A DNA stretch of 5,060 nucleotides from Paraktedonobacter sp035294465 (GTDB lineage Bacteria; Chloroflexota; Ktedonobacteria; Ktedonobacterales; Ktedonobacteraceae): positions 1-5,060 of the forward strand of contig DATGKW010000263.1 of assembly GCA_035294465.1 (NCBI GenBank), given 5' to 3'. Below the pieces are notes generated by a model that saw only the letters and a program-made list of their open reading frames with translations, ran no database searches and was not told the DNA's origin. A program made the translations under genes and the position numbers. How positions within the stretch are numbered: the first letter of the stretch is position 1; every line of letters starts with the position of its first letter. Positions 1-5,060 of this stretch are shown one piece after another.

Positions 1-23
1 GAGAAAAACGGTGCATCAAGGGG

Positions 24-105
24 TGCCCTCGAGTGGACTCGAACCACCACGCCTTTACAGGCACAGGCCCTCAACCTGCTGCGTATACCATTCCGCCACG
101 AGGGC
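24..105 (-). tRNA. tRNA-Leu (anticodon GAG)
   Basis: The minus strand folds as a class II (long variable arm) tRNA of 82 nt. The acceptor stem is GCCCTCG paired with CGAGGGC, with discriminator A73 at position 24. The anticodon stem is GCAGG/CCTGT with loop TTGAGGG, giving anticodon GAG at 72-70, which reads leucine codons CUC and CUU. The variable arm is a GCCT/AGGC stem with a GTAA loop, and the T arm is GGTGG-TTCGAGT-CCACT. The long variable arm and A73 both fit leucine identity. The 3' CCA is not encoded: the bases after A73 read CCC, so the CCA end must be added by a nucleotidyltransferase. It lies downstream of the hotdog gene on the same strand but has its own promoter. Confidence 0.97.
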
Positions 106-132
106 ATGCTTTTCGTAACGGGTTACGGCGCT

Positions 133-161
133 ATTCTATACTAAACTCCCTGGGCTGTCAA
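133..161 (-). promoter_or_regulatory. sigma70-type promoter for tRNA-Leu
   Basis: On the minus strand a perfect -35 box TTGACA (161-156) is followed by a 17-base spacer and a -10 box TAGAAT (138-133, five of six consensus bases). A start about seven bases further on, near 126, would leave a leader of roughly 20 nt before the mature tRNA 5' end at 105. The promoter sits in the 81-base gap between the hotdog gene stop and the tRNA, so the tRNA can be transcribed independently of the upstream genes. Confidence 0.85.
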
Positions 162-186
162 TCCTTTTTTGGCATGTTTCAGCGCT

Positions 187-609
187 CTACTCTTCTGCTT
201 TCTTCGTGCGGACGATCAGGGTGCTCCTGCCTGTAAAGACCAGCTCACCCTGGTTGTCACAGCCCTTAATCTCACTGATGATAAAGGTCATAGCGCCGCT
301 GCGCCCGACCTTTTCCTGAATGTCGGCGATGCGAGAAGTGCAGGTGAGCCTTTCACCTACGCGCAGAGGACGCGCGTATTGATATTCCTGCTCACCGTGA
401 ATCAGCTGCAGTTTTGATCCATCCAGCCCCAGGCTCGGATTAGCGATGCGGAAGGTGGTAGGGAACGTGAGCGGGACATAATCAGGGTCGCGCGGTTCCT
501 TGTGGGCAGCTGGATCTCCTGTGGCCTCCATGAACTGAGCAACGGCCTCAGGCGTGATCTCGAAAGTCTCCGGCCCCGAAGTTTTTCCAATCAGATTGCG
601 GTCAAACAT
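187..609 (-). CDS. MaoC-like / FAS1-like hotdog dehydratase, single domain
   Basis: This 140-residue protein resembles the N-terminal MaoC dehydratase (FAS1-like, HadA-type) hotdog domain that binds acyl-CoA or acyl-ACP and takes part in (de)hydration of 3-hydroxyacyl/enoyl thioesters. The family's usual opening is visible: a leading FDRNLIGKT segment, then a helix ending in ATGDPAAHKEP (29-39) and the FPTTF stretch (49-53) at the start of the hotdog beta sheet. Asp32 and His36 lie where hydratase-2 proteins carry their D-x-N-P-x-H motif, but one residue closer together and without the Asn, so catalysis is uncertain. In HadA-type proteins the catalytic half is usually a partner subunit, and none is encoded here. 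The ATG at 609 is preferred over an in-frame TTG at 618, because the AAGGAG site at 625-620 leaves 10 bases to the ATG but one to the TTG. It is the last protein gene before the tRNA and follows the crotonase-like gene. Confidence 0.82.
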   Translation of the reverse strand: MFDRNLIGKTSGPETFEITPEAVAQFMEATGDPAAHKEPRDPDYVPLTFPTTFRIANPSLGLDGSKLQLIHGEQEYQYARPLRVGERLTCTSRIADIQEKVGRSGAMTFIISEIKGCDNQGELVFTGRSTLIVRTKKAEE

Positions 610-682
610 TGTCTTCAAGCTCCTTTGCTTTTTCAGATGGACTCTCCCCTTGCAGGACGGCGATAGCTGGCCGGTACGACAC
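602..682 (-). CDS. possible 26-residue micro-ORF overlapping the hotdog start
   Basis: A GTG at 682, preceded by GGAG at 692-689 with a six-base spacer, opens a 26-codon frame that ends at TGA 604-602, inside the hotdog gene's first codons (an 8-base overlap). The peptide begins MSYRPAIAVLQGE and ends KAKELEDNV, so a hydrophobic start is followed by a charged, helix-prone tail. The same frame stays open upstream to a stop within the end of the crotonase gene, and reads KNYLEKI just before the GTG. I recognise no family. It could be a leader for translational coupling, a degraded remnant of a former gene, or chance. A different frame also opens an ATG at 719 (28 codons, stop 635-633) with a poorer ribosome binding site. 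Confidence 0.25.
   Translation of the reverse strand: MSYRPAIAVLQGESPSEKAKELEDNV
620..625 (-). promoter_or_regulatory. ribosome binding site of the hotdog gene
   Basis: AAGGAG on the minus strand lies 10 bases before the ATG at 609 and only one base before the TTG at 618. It therefore decides in favour of the ATG as start codon. Confidence 0.7.
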
Positions 683-729
683 GATCTTCTCCAGATAATT
701 CTTCGGACCGCAGACCCATTTTCCCGGTA

Positions 730-1419
730 TTAACGATTACTCCAGCGTGGCTGGCGCTTCTCTAGAAAAGCCTTGAGGCCCTCTCGCGCATCCTCTGTCT
801 GCATTACGTTTTCCAGATAGAACTGGTTGACACGGCGCAATGCCTCCTGGGGAGCGGCAGCATACTGTTGCGCAAGGCGCACGCTGGTCTTGGCGTTGCG
901 TAGGGCGACCGCGCTTTTTGTTCTGAGCATACCCAGGATGCGCTCCATTTCACGGTTGAGATCACTCGCGGGCGCGGTCCAGGTGGCATAGCCCAGCCGC
1001 ACTGCAGCAAGCCCTCCTACCCTCTTATCCCCATCTGTCCAACCATCGCGTTCATCCCGCCCTGGCAAACAAAGCTCCGCTTCGTGTGCGACCAGGGTAA
1101 AGTCAGCTTCCTTGTATAGCCAGCAGGCAGTGTCAGAGAGGCTGGCGCGCGCAATGGCCAGGGCCGGCTGAGGAATCGCACGCACACTCTCGCAGGCATG
1201 GGTCAGCAGATCAGGCGCGATAGATCGCGTAGCGTTCTGTTCGGGCTGCTGATTAAAGTCCAGGACGACGGCTTTAATGCCGCTACTGCTCTTATCCTGG
1301 AGACCCGCACAGGCGGCGCTCAACTCCTCCAGTATCAGTTCGCTGGGCTGAGCCGCCAGGACAATATAAACGGTCTGGGCCTCGGAGACGACTCGCAATG
1401 CCTGGTAAGCCTGTTGCAT
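730..1419 (-). CDS. crotonase-fold protein (enoyl-CoA hydratase/isomerase-like), degenerate active site
   Basis: At 229 residues this is about 30 shorter than a typical enoyl-CoA hydratase. The fold is recognisable: an N-terminal strand-helix unit leading to IKAVVLDF (48-55), PQPALAIA (83-90) where crotonases read PkPviAavnG, DFTLVAHEAELCLP (106-119) matching the usual D-x-x-x-A...f-x-x-P strand, and TKSAVALRNAKTSV (167-180) matching the late KSPxALxxaK helix. The ending FLEKRQPRW is typical of the family. However, the FxAGxD and GGG oxyanion-hole segments are absent, the catalytic Glu of the P-E motif is Gly120, and about 25 residues carrying the second catalytic Glu helix seem deleted near 135-143. 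Hydratase activity is therefore doubtful; a structural, binding or altered catalytic role is possible. The ATG at 1419 has a weak GAGAGG site 11 bases upstream and lies 28 bases after the ligase stop, consistent with cotranscription. Confidence 0.8.
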   Translation of the reverse strand: MQQAYQALRVVSEAQTVYIVLAAQPSELILEELSAACAGLQDKSSSGIKAVVLDFNQQPEQNATRSIAPDLLTHACESVRAIPQPALAIARASLSDTACWLYKEADFTLVAHEAELCLPGRDERDGWTDGDKRVGGLAAVRLGYATWTAPASDLNREMERILGMLRTKSAVALRNAKTSVRLAQQYAAAPQEALRRVNQFYLENVMQTEDAREGLKAFLEKRQPRWSNR

Positions 1420-1447
1420 AGAATACTGTCCCTCTCAAGCCAAAAGG

Positions 1448-3037
1448 TCAGGCGTTTTTCTCTTGCCTCTCGCGCAGTTTGAAACGCTGGATTTTGCCGG
1501 TTGCGGTTTTGGGCAGCTCATCCACAAATTCGACCCAGCGCGGGTATTTAAAGTGCACGAGGCGCTCTCTCACGAACGCTTTCAGTTCGTTCGCCAGTTC
1601 GTCGCTCGGCTCGTAGCCAGTTTTGAGCACAACATACGCTTTGGGCTTGATTAGCTCATCGGCATCCATCTGCCCTACCACAGCGGATTCGAGCACGGCA
1701 GGATGCTCAATCAACGCGGCCTCGACCTCAACCGGCGAAACCCATTGGCCACTGACTTTGAGCATGTCGTCCGAGCGCCCGGCGTACCAGTAATAGCCGT
1801 CTGCATCCTGATAGTACTTGTCTCCGGTATGGATCCAGTGACCGTTTATCGTGTCCTTGGTTTTCTCGTGCTTGTTCCAGTAGTGAGAGGCGATGCTGTC
1901 GCCGCGAATCAGGAGACTGCCGATCTCGCCCGGCTGGACTGCGTGGCCGTGTTCATCGGTGAGCAGGGCTTCATAGCCGGGCACAAGCTTGCCGGTGCTG
2001 CCCGGCCTGATATCGTTCGGGCGGTTGCTAATGAAGATGTGTAGAACCTCGGTGCTGCCAATACCATCCAGAATATCCACCTGAAATCTGTCCTGCCAGC
2101 GCCGCAGGATCTCGCCCGGCAGCGACTCGCCAGCGGAAACGCAAACGCGCACGGAAGAAAAGTCGAAACGCTTCTCGGCTTCGGGCAGGGCCAGCATGTT
2201 GGCGTAAAGCGTGGGCGAGCCGTAGAAGATGGTCGGGCGATACTGCTGGACTACCTTGAACATATCTTCAGCCAGGGGCCGTCCGGGATAATATACCGCG
2301 CTGGCCCCGACGTCAAAGGGGAAATAGAGGTTGTTGCCCAGTCCATAGGCGAAATATAGCTTGGCCGCAGAAAAGGTGATGTCGCTCTCCTGGATGTTGA
2401 GCACGCTTTTCGCGTAGCACTCGGTACAGTAGACCATATCGTGATGCAGATGAACGCAGCCTTTGGGGAAGCCGGTGCTCCCGGAGCTGTAGAGCCAGAA
2501 GGCGCTGTCATCTTTGCTAGTCTCCGCTGCTTCCAATTGCGGCGAGGCTTTCTCGGCCCATCTTGCGAAATCGTGCAGAGTCGCACTCTCCCTCTGTCCT
2601 GCCTGCTCCAGCCCAACCACGACAACTTGCTTCAAATATTTTAGATCAGACTGCACACTCTGCACAGCCGGCCAGACCTCGGCGGAGATAAGCAGAACTT
2701 TGGCCCGGCTGTCATTGAGCATATAGACATAATCGGTAGGACGCAGCGATGTGTTCATCGCGACCGGCACGGCCCCGATTTTCATACCTCCAAAAAAGCC
2801 GGCTGCGAACTCCGGCGAGTCGAGCAGCAGCAGGGCCACGCGCTGTTCTTGTTCAATGCCCAGATCGCGCAGTCCGTTGCCCACACGGTTTGCAAGTTCG
2901 GCAACCTGAGCATAGGTGAAGGTCTGTCCCTGATAGAAAACGGCGGGTTTCGCGCCGCGCCCCTCCTGAAGAAGATTACGATCCAGGAACGCGCTGGCGG
3001 CATTGAATTGCTCCGGTACGACAATCTGTGCTATCAT
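1448..3037 (-). CDS. benzoate-CoA ligase family acyl/aryl-CoA synthetase
   Basis: This 529-residue cytoplasmic ANL-superfamily adenylating enzyme would use ATP to activate a carboxylic acid to an acyl-AMP and then to a CoA thioester. Motifs appear in order: the P-loop YSSGSTGFPKG (183-193), GIGSTE (325-330), HTGD (403-406), the hinge RSDDMLKVSG (421-430) and the C-terminal PKTATGKIQR (509-518) with catalytic Lys515. The segments FSAAKLYFAYGLGN (222-235) and LHIFISNRPNDIR (332-344) are close to the substrate-pocket regions of benzoate-CoA ligases and point to an aromatic acid such as benzoate or a hydroxybenzoate. The length matches that family. Exact substrate cannot be fixed from sequence; a related acid (2-aminobenzoate, cyclic or short-chain) remains possible. 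It heads an apparent cassette with the crotonase-like and hotdog genes, though no ring-reducing or ring-epoxidising genes are in the window. Confidence 0.9.
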   Translation of the reverse strand: MIAQIVVPEQFNAASAFLDRNLLQEGRGAKPAVFYQGQTFTYAQVAELANRVGNGLRDLGIEQEQRVALLLLDSPEFAAGFFGGMKIGAVPVAMNTSLRPTDYVYMLNDSRAKVLLISAEVWPAVQSVQSDLKYLKQVVVVGLEQAGQRESATLHDFARWAEKASPQLEAAETSKDDSAFWLYSSGSTGFPKGCVHLHHDMVYCTECYAKSVLNIQESDITFSAAKLYFAYGLGNNLYFPFDVGASAVYYPGRPLAEDMFKVVQQYRPTIFYGSPTLYANMLALPEAEKRFDFSSVRVCVSAGESLPGEILRRWQDRFQVDILDGIGSTEVLHIFISNRPNDIRPGSTGKLVPGYEALLTDEHGHAVQPGEIGSLLIRGDSIASHYWNKHEKTKDTINGHWIHTGDKYYQDADGYYWYAGRSDDMLKVSGQWVSPVEVEAALIEHPAVLESAVVGQMDADELIKPKAYVVLKTGYEPSDELANELKAFVRERLVHFKYPRWVEFVDELPKTATGKIQRFKLRERQEKNA

Positions 3038-3042
3038 CGATG

Positions 3043-3050
3043 CACCTCCT
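3043..3050 (-). promoter_or_regulatory. strong ribosome binding site of the ligase gene
   Basis: AGGAGGTG on the minus strand is nearly the full anti-16S complement, with AGGAGG seven bases before the ATG at 3037. It is the strongest such site in the window and fixes the ligase start. The 59-base gap to the TlyA gene is AT-rich near 3075-3100 but shows no convincing promoter or hairpin. Confidence 0.85.
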
Positions 3051-3096
3051 CTTCTGAACCGTCCTCGCTGGCGGCAGAAATATCAAAATACTGAAA

Positions 3097-3849
3097 TCAT
3101 TCTATCTCAAAAGTCAGGTGCATGAGAAACTCGCGGTTGCCGTCTCGCCCCTGGATCGGTGAGTCGGTGAGGCCACGAACTCGCAGTGATGTATGTTCAG
3201 GAATCCACTCCTGAAGCTCGCGCAGCACGCGTTCATGGATCGCCGGATCACTGATCACCCCACCGCCGCGATCTGCTTCTGCTTTGCCGGCCTCAAACTG
3301 CGGCTTGACCAACGCGACAATCCACGCGCCCGGCTCAAGCAATGGAACAACAGAAGGCAGCACGAGACGCAGGGAGATGAATGAGACATCGATGGCAGCA
3401 CATTGAATCGGCTCAGGCAGTGCTGTGACATACCGAATGTTGGTCTGCTCCATGACCACCACACGCGGATCGTTGCGCAGGGTCCAGGTCAGTTGGGCGC
3501 GACCCACATCCAGGGCGTAGACTTTTCTGGCTCCATGACGCAGCAGGCAATCAGTAAAGCCACCGGTTGAGGCTCCAACATCCAGCGCGACCAGGCCCGC
3601 CGGCTTGAGGTCGAAGGTCTGTAGAGCTTTTTCCAGCTTGAGGCCGCCGCGACTAACATATTTCAATTCATCAGGAGCTTCGGCCAGCCGACAGGGGGCG
3701 TCCAATGCTATCAGCGTGCCCGGCTTGTCAACCATCTTCTCCCCTACAAAGACCTGCCCTGCCATAATCAGCGCCCGCGCACGTTCCCGGCTGGGAGCCA
3801 GACCACGTCGCACCAGCGCTATATCCAGGCGCTCTTTCTTTGCTGCCAT
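3097..3849 (-). CDS. tlyA: TlyA-family rRNA (cytidine-2'-O)-methyltransferase
   Basis: This 250-residue protein has the TlyA architecture: an N-terminal S4 RNA-binding domain (about 6-65; RLDIALVRRGL, then ARALIMAGQVFVGEKMVDKPG) joined to an FtsJ/RrmJ-like Rossmann methyltransferase. The SAM-binding motif is LDVGASTGGFTD (89-100). The K-D-K-E tetrad expected of FtsJ-type 2'-O-methyltransferases can be placed at Lys71 (SRGGLKLEKA), Asp154 (AAIDVSF), Lys182 (LVKPQFE) and Glu240 (GNREF). Characterised TlyA proteins methylate cytidines of 16S and/or 23S rRNA with SAM, and their loss gives capreomycin/viomycin resistance; the family has also been called haemolysin, a name not supported as a function here. 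Length is close to the family norm. The ATG at 3849 lies 13 bases past the kinase stop, with a weak, close GAGG site, so translation may partly depend on coupling to the kinase gene. Confidence 0.93.
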   Translation of the reverse strand: MAAKKERLDIALVRRGLAPSRERARALIMAGQVFVGEKMVDKPGTLIALDAPCRLAEAPDELKYVSRGGLKLEKALQTFDLKPAGLVALDVGASTGGFTDCLLRHGARKVYALDVGRAQLTWTLRNDPRVVVMEQTNIRYVTALPEPIQCAAIDVSFISLRLVLPSVVPLLEPGAWIVALVKPQFEAGKAEADRGGGVISDPAIHERVLRELQEWIPEHTSLRVRGLTDSPIQGRDGNREFLMHLTFEIE

Positions 3850-3862
3850 ACCCTCTACGCCA

Positions 3863-4978
3863 TTACCCCTCGAATTGCTGGTAATATGCAGGAAGCGCCC
3901 CGGCTCCGATCAACCCGGCATTTTCGCCCAACTGCGCCAGCACAATCCGCGCCTCTGTCAGGTTTGCGCGCATAGTGCGCTCCTGGACAATTTTCAGTGC
4001 CGGCTCTATCAGCATGCTACCCATCTTCACAACTCCGCCGCCCAGAATAATGACTTCGGGACTGAAGATGTGCAGGATGTTCACCAGGCCAACGCCGAGC
4101 GCCTCCGCTGCCGACGTAATAATCTCGCGAGCCACGGGAATCCCCGCCTCGGCGGCTCGCGCAACCGTGCGAGCGCTCATTTTAAATTCGCCTTCGGGTA
4201 TATCATCCGGGTCTGCGCTAAAGGTCTTATCCAATGGCTGCGTACTGAGATCCTGTGTAGGCAGGGCACGTTTGTCGGGAACGGTAGTGGTATGCTCCAG
4301 CATCGTTCTGGCGAACGCCAGCAGTTCCACGCCTTGAGCACTTGCGATAGCCTCGTTGGCTCTGCGAGCGATGGCCGTGCCAGAGGCCAGCGCTTCCAGG
4401 CAACCAATATTGCCGCAGGAGCAGCGTTCGCCCCGCCAATCAACAGTCATATGCCCTAGCTCCCCAGCCGTCCCATTCACGCCCTCCAGAATTCTGCCAT
4501 CAACAATCACGCCACCGCCGATGCCAGTGCTGACCGTGAGATAGACCATATTTTCGCAGCCCCGGCCCGCGCCAAAACGATATTCTCCCAGCGCGGCAGC
4601 GTTGGCATCATTCTCAACGCAAACCGGCTTGCCGCCATATTTCTCCCTCAGAACATCCCGTAAGGAAATGCCATGCAAAGCTCGAAGATTGGGCGGCGTA
4701 TAGATGACACCCGTGCGGTTATTCAGCGGTCCTGGCACAGATACACCAATGCCGGCAACCTCATCCAACGTCACATTCGCCCCATCCAGCGCCTGCTGAA
4801 TCGTGGTATAGATACGCGACAGAACTCCCTCAGGCGCGGGATCATCTCCCGTCAACATGGCTGCCCGCGCCTGAATCTGCGCGCCTCGCAAAACGGCTGC
4901 GCGGATCTGCGTTCCACCAAGGTCAATGCCGATCACCAGAGACTCTTGCTGAGCATAGCTGCTTTTATCTGCGCTCAT
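3863..4978 (-). CDS. ROK-family sugar kinase, probable glucokinase
   Basis: This 371-residue cytoplasmic protein would phosphorylate glucose or a related hexose with ATP. Seen in order: the phosphate loop DLGGTQIR (19-26), GVSVPGP (78-84), the catalytic END motif (122-124) with Asp124 as general base, STGIGGGVIVDG (150-161), GELGH (172-176), and a zinc site made by His176 with Cys186, Cys188 and Cys193 in CSCGNIGC, followed by Glu195. The C-terminal nucleotide region contains VIILGGGV (309-316). There is no N-terminal helix-turn-helix, so it is a kinase and not a NagC/XylR-type repressor. The family is usually about 300-330 residues; the excess is mainly a polar, Thr/Asp/Pro-rich insert around 225-266. 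An AAGGA site 10 bases upstream supports the ATG at 4978. N-acetylglucosamine, mannose or fructose kinase remain alternatives. Confidence 0.92.
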   Translation of the reverse strand: MSADKSSYAQQESLVIGIDLGGTQIRAAVLRGAQIQARAAMLTGDDPAPEGVLSRIYTTIQQALDGANVTLDEVAGIGVSVPGPLNNRTGVIYTPPNLRALHGISLRDVLREKYGGKPVCVENDANAAALGEYRFGAGRGCENMVYLTVSTGIGGGVIVDGRILEGVNGTAGELGHMTVDWRGERCSCGNIGCLEALASGTAIARRANEAIASAQGVELLAFARTMLEHTTTVPDKRALPTQDLSTQPLDKTFSADPDDIPEGEFKMSARTVARAAEAGIPVAREIITSAAEALGVGLVNILHIFSPEVIILGGGVVKMGSMLIEPALKIVQERTMRANLTEARIVLAQLGENAGLIGAGALPAYYQQFEG

Positions 4979-5043
4979 ATGTTTGCTGTCCTTGTTCTCT
5001 ATTTACATCCTCCACATCAATAAGGCTCGTCCGCCTGCTCATG

Positions 5044-5052
5044 ATATTACCA
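5044..5052 (-). promoter_or_regulatory. tentative extended -10 element upstream of the kinase
   Basis: On the minus strand TGG followed by TAATAT (5049-5044) resembles an extended -10 box, matching four of six bases of TATAAT plus the TG element. Any -35 box would be at or beyond the right edge of the window, so it cannot be checked. A start near 5037 would give a leader of about 60 nt for the kinase. This is only a candidate. Confidence 0.2.
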
Positions 5053-5060
5053 TATGTGCT

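Noticed and set aside
1..23. A possible terminator after the tRNA: the minus strand has a GTTTTTC tract.
   Set aside because: No stable inverted repeat precedes the T run; the nearby GGTGC copies are direct, not inverted, repeats. A terminator may lie beyond the left edge.
610..618. TTG at 618 as start of the hotdog protein (three extra residues).
   Set aside because: The AAGGAG site would be only one base away, whereas it is 10 bases from the ATG at 609, and the family-like sequence begins at that ATG.
671..3022. A shared 10-base string CCGGTACGAC at about 671-680 and 3013-3022 as a possible repeat or recombination trace.
   Set aside because: The match ends after ten bases, the flanks do not align, and one copy is explained by the ligase N-terminal codons.
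3605..4459. A 284-codon open frame on the plus strand, antisense across the TlyA/kinase junction.
   Set aside because: It is fully covered by two strongly supported minus-strand genes, has no family resemblance, is compositionally odd (Arg/Ser/Ala/His-rich) and spans a real intergenic gap. It is a shadow of high-GC coding sequence.
4965..5042. A 25-codon minus-strand frame (ATG 5042) running into the start of the kinase gene in another frame.
   Set aside because: It has no ribosome binding site, and it would start upstream of the transcript start implied by the tentative -10 element. Length and composition fit chance.

Overview
The window holds five codirectional minus-strand protein genes followed by a tRNA gene, read from right to left. 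It is densely coding, with gaps of 13 to about 120 bases, moderate to high GC, Shine-Dalgarno starts and a consensus sigma70-type promoter, so it is bacterial. The combination of an actinobacterial/Chloroflexota-style ROK glucokinase, a TlyA-type methyltransferase and a benzoate-CoA-ligase-like enzyme suggests a Chloroflexota bacterium of the Ktedonobacteria type. That assignment is a weak inference from gene content and protein flavour; no marker gene in the window proves it.

Layout from high to low coordinates: (1) 4979-5060, upstream region of the first gene with only a tentative -10 element. (2) 3863-4978, a ROK-family sugar kinase, probably glucokinase, with an unusual hydrophilic insert. 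(3) 3097-3849, a TlyA-family S4-domain rRNA 2'-O-methyltransferase starting 13 bases after the kinase stop. (4) 1448-3037, an aryl-CoA ligase of the benzoate-CoA ligase family with a very strong ribosome binding site. (5) 730-1419, a short crotonase-fold protein that has lost the recognisable enoyl-CoA hydratase active-site motifs. (6) 602-719, a gap containing possible micro-ORFs, one overlapping the next gene's start. (7) 187-609, a single-hotdog MaoC/FAS1-like dehydratase. (8) 24-105, tRNA-Leu(GAG), with its own near-consensus promoter at 133-161.

The ligase, degenerate crotonase and hotdog protein look like a small acyl-CoA cassette: the ligase would activate an aromatic or related carboxylic acid to its CoA thioester, and the two following proteins have folds that normally handle enoyl-CoA or hydroxyacyl-CoA thioesters. 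No ring reductase, ring epoxidase, thiolase or dehydrogenase is present here, so the pathway end point cannot be read from the window. The kinase and TlyA are housekeeping-type genes that may simply share the transcript. I see no mobile element, CRISPR array, attachment site or clear intrinsic terminator. The most unusual items are the crotonase with a stripped active site and the possible coupled micro-ORF ahead of the hotdog gene.
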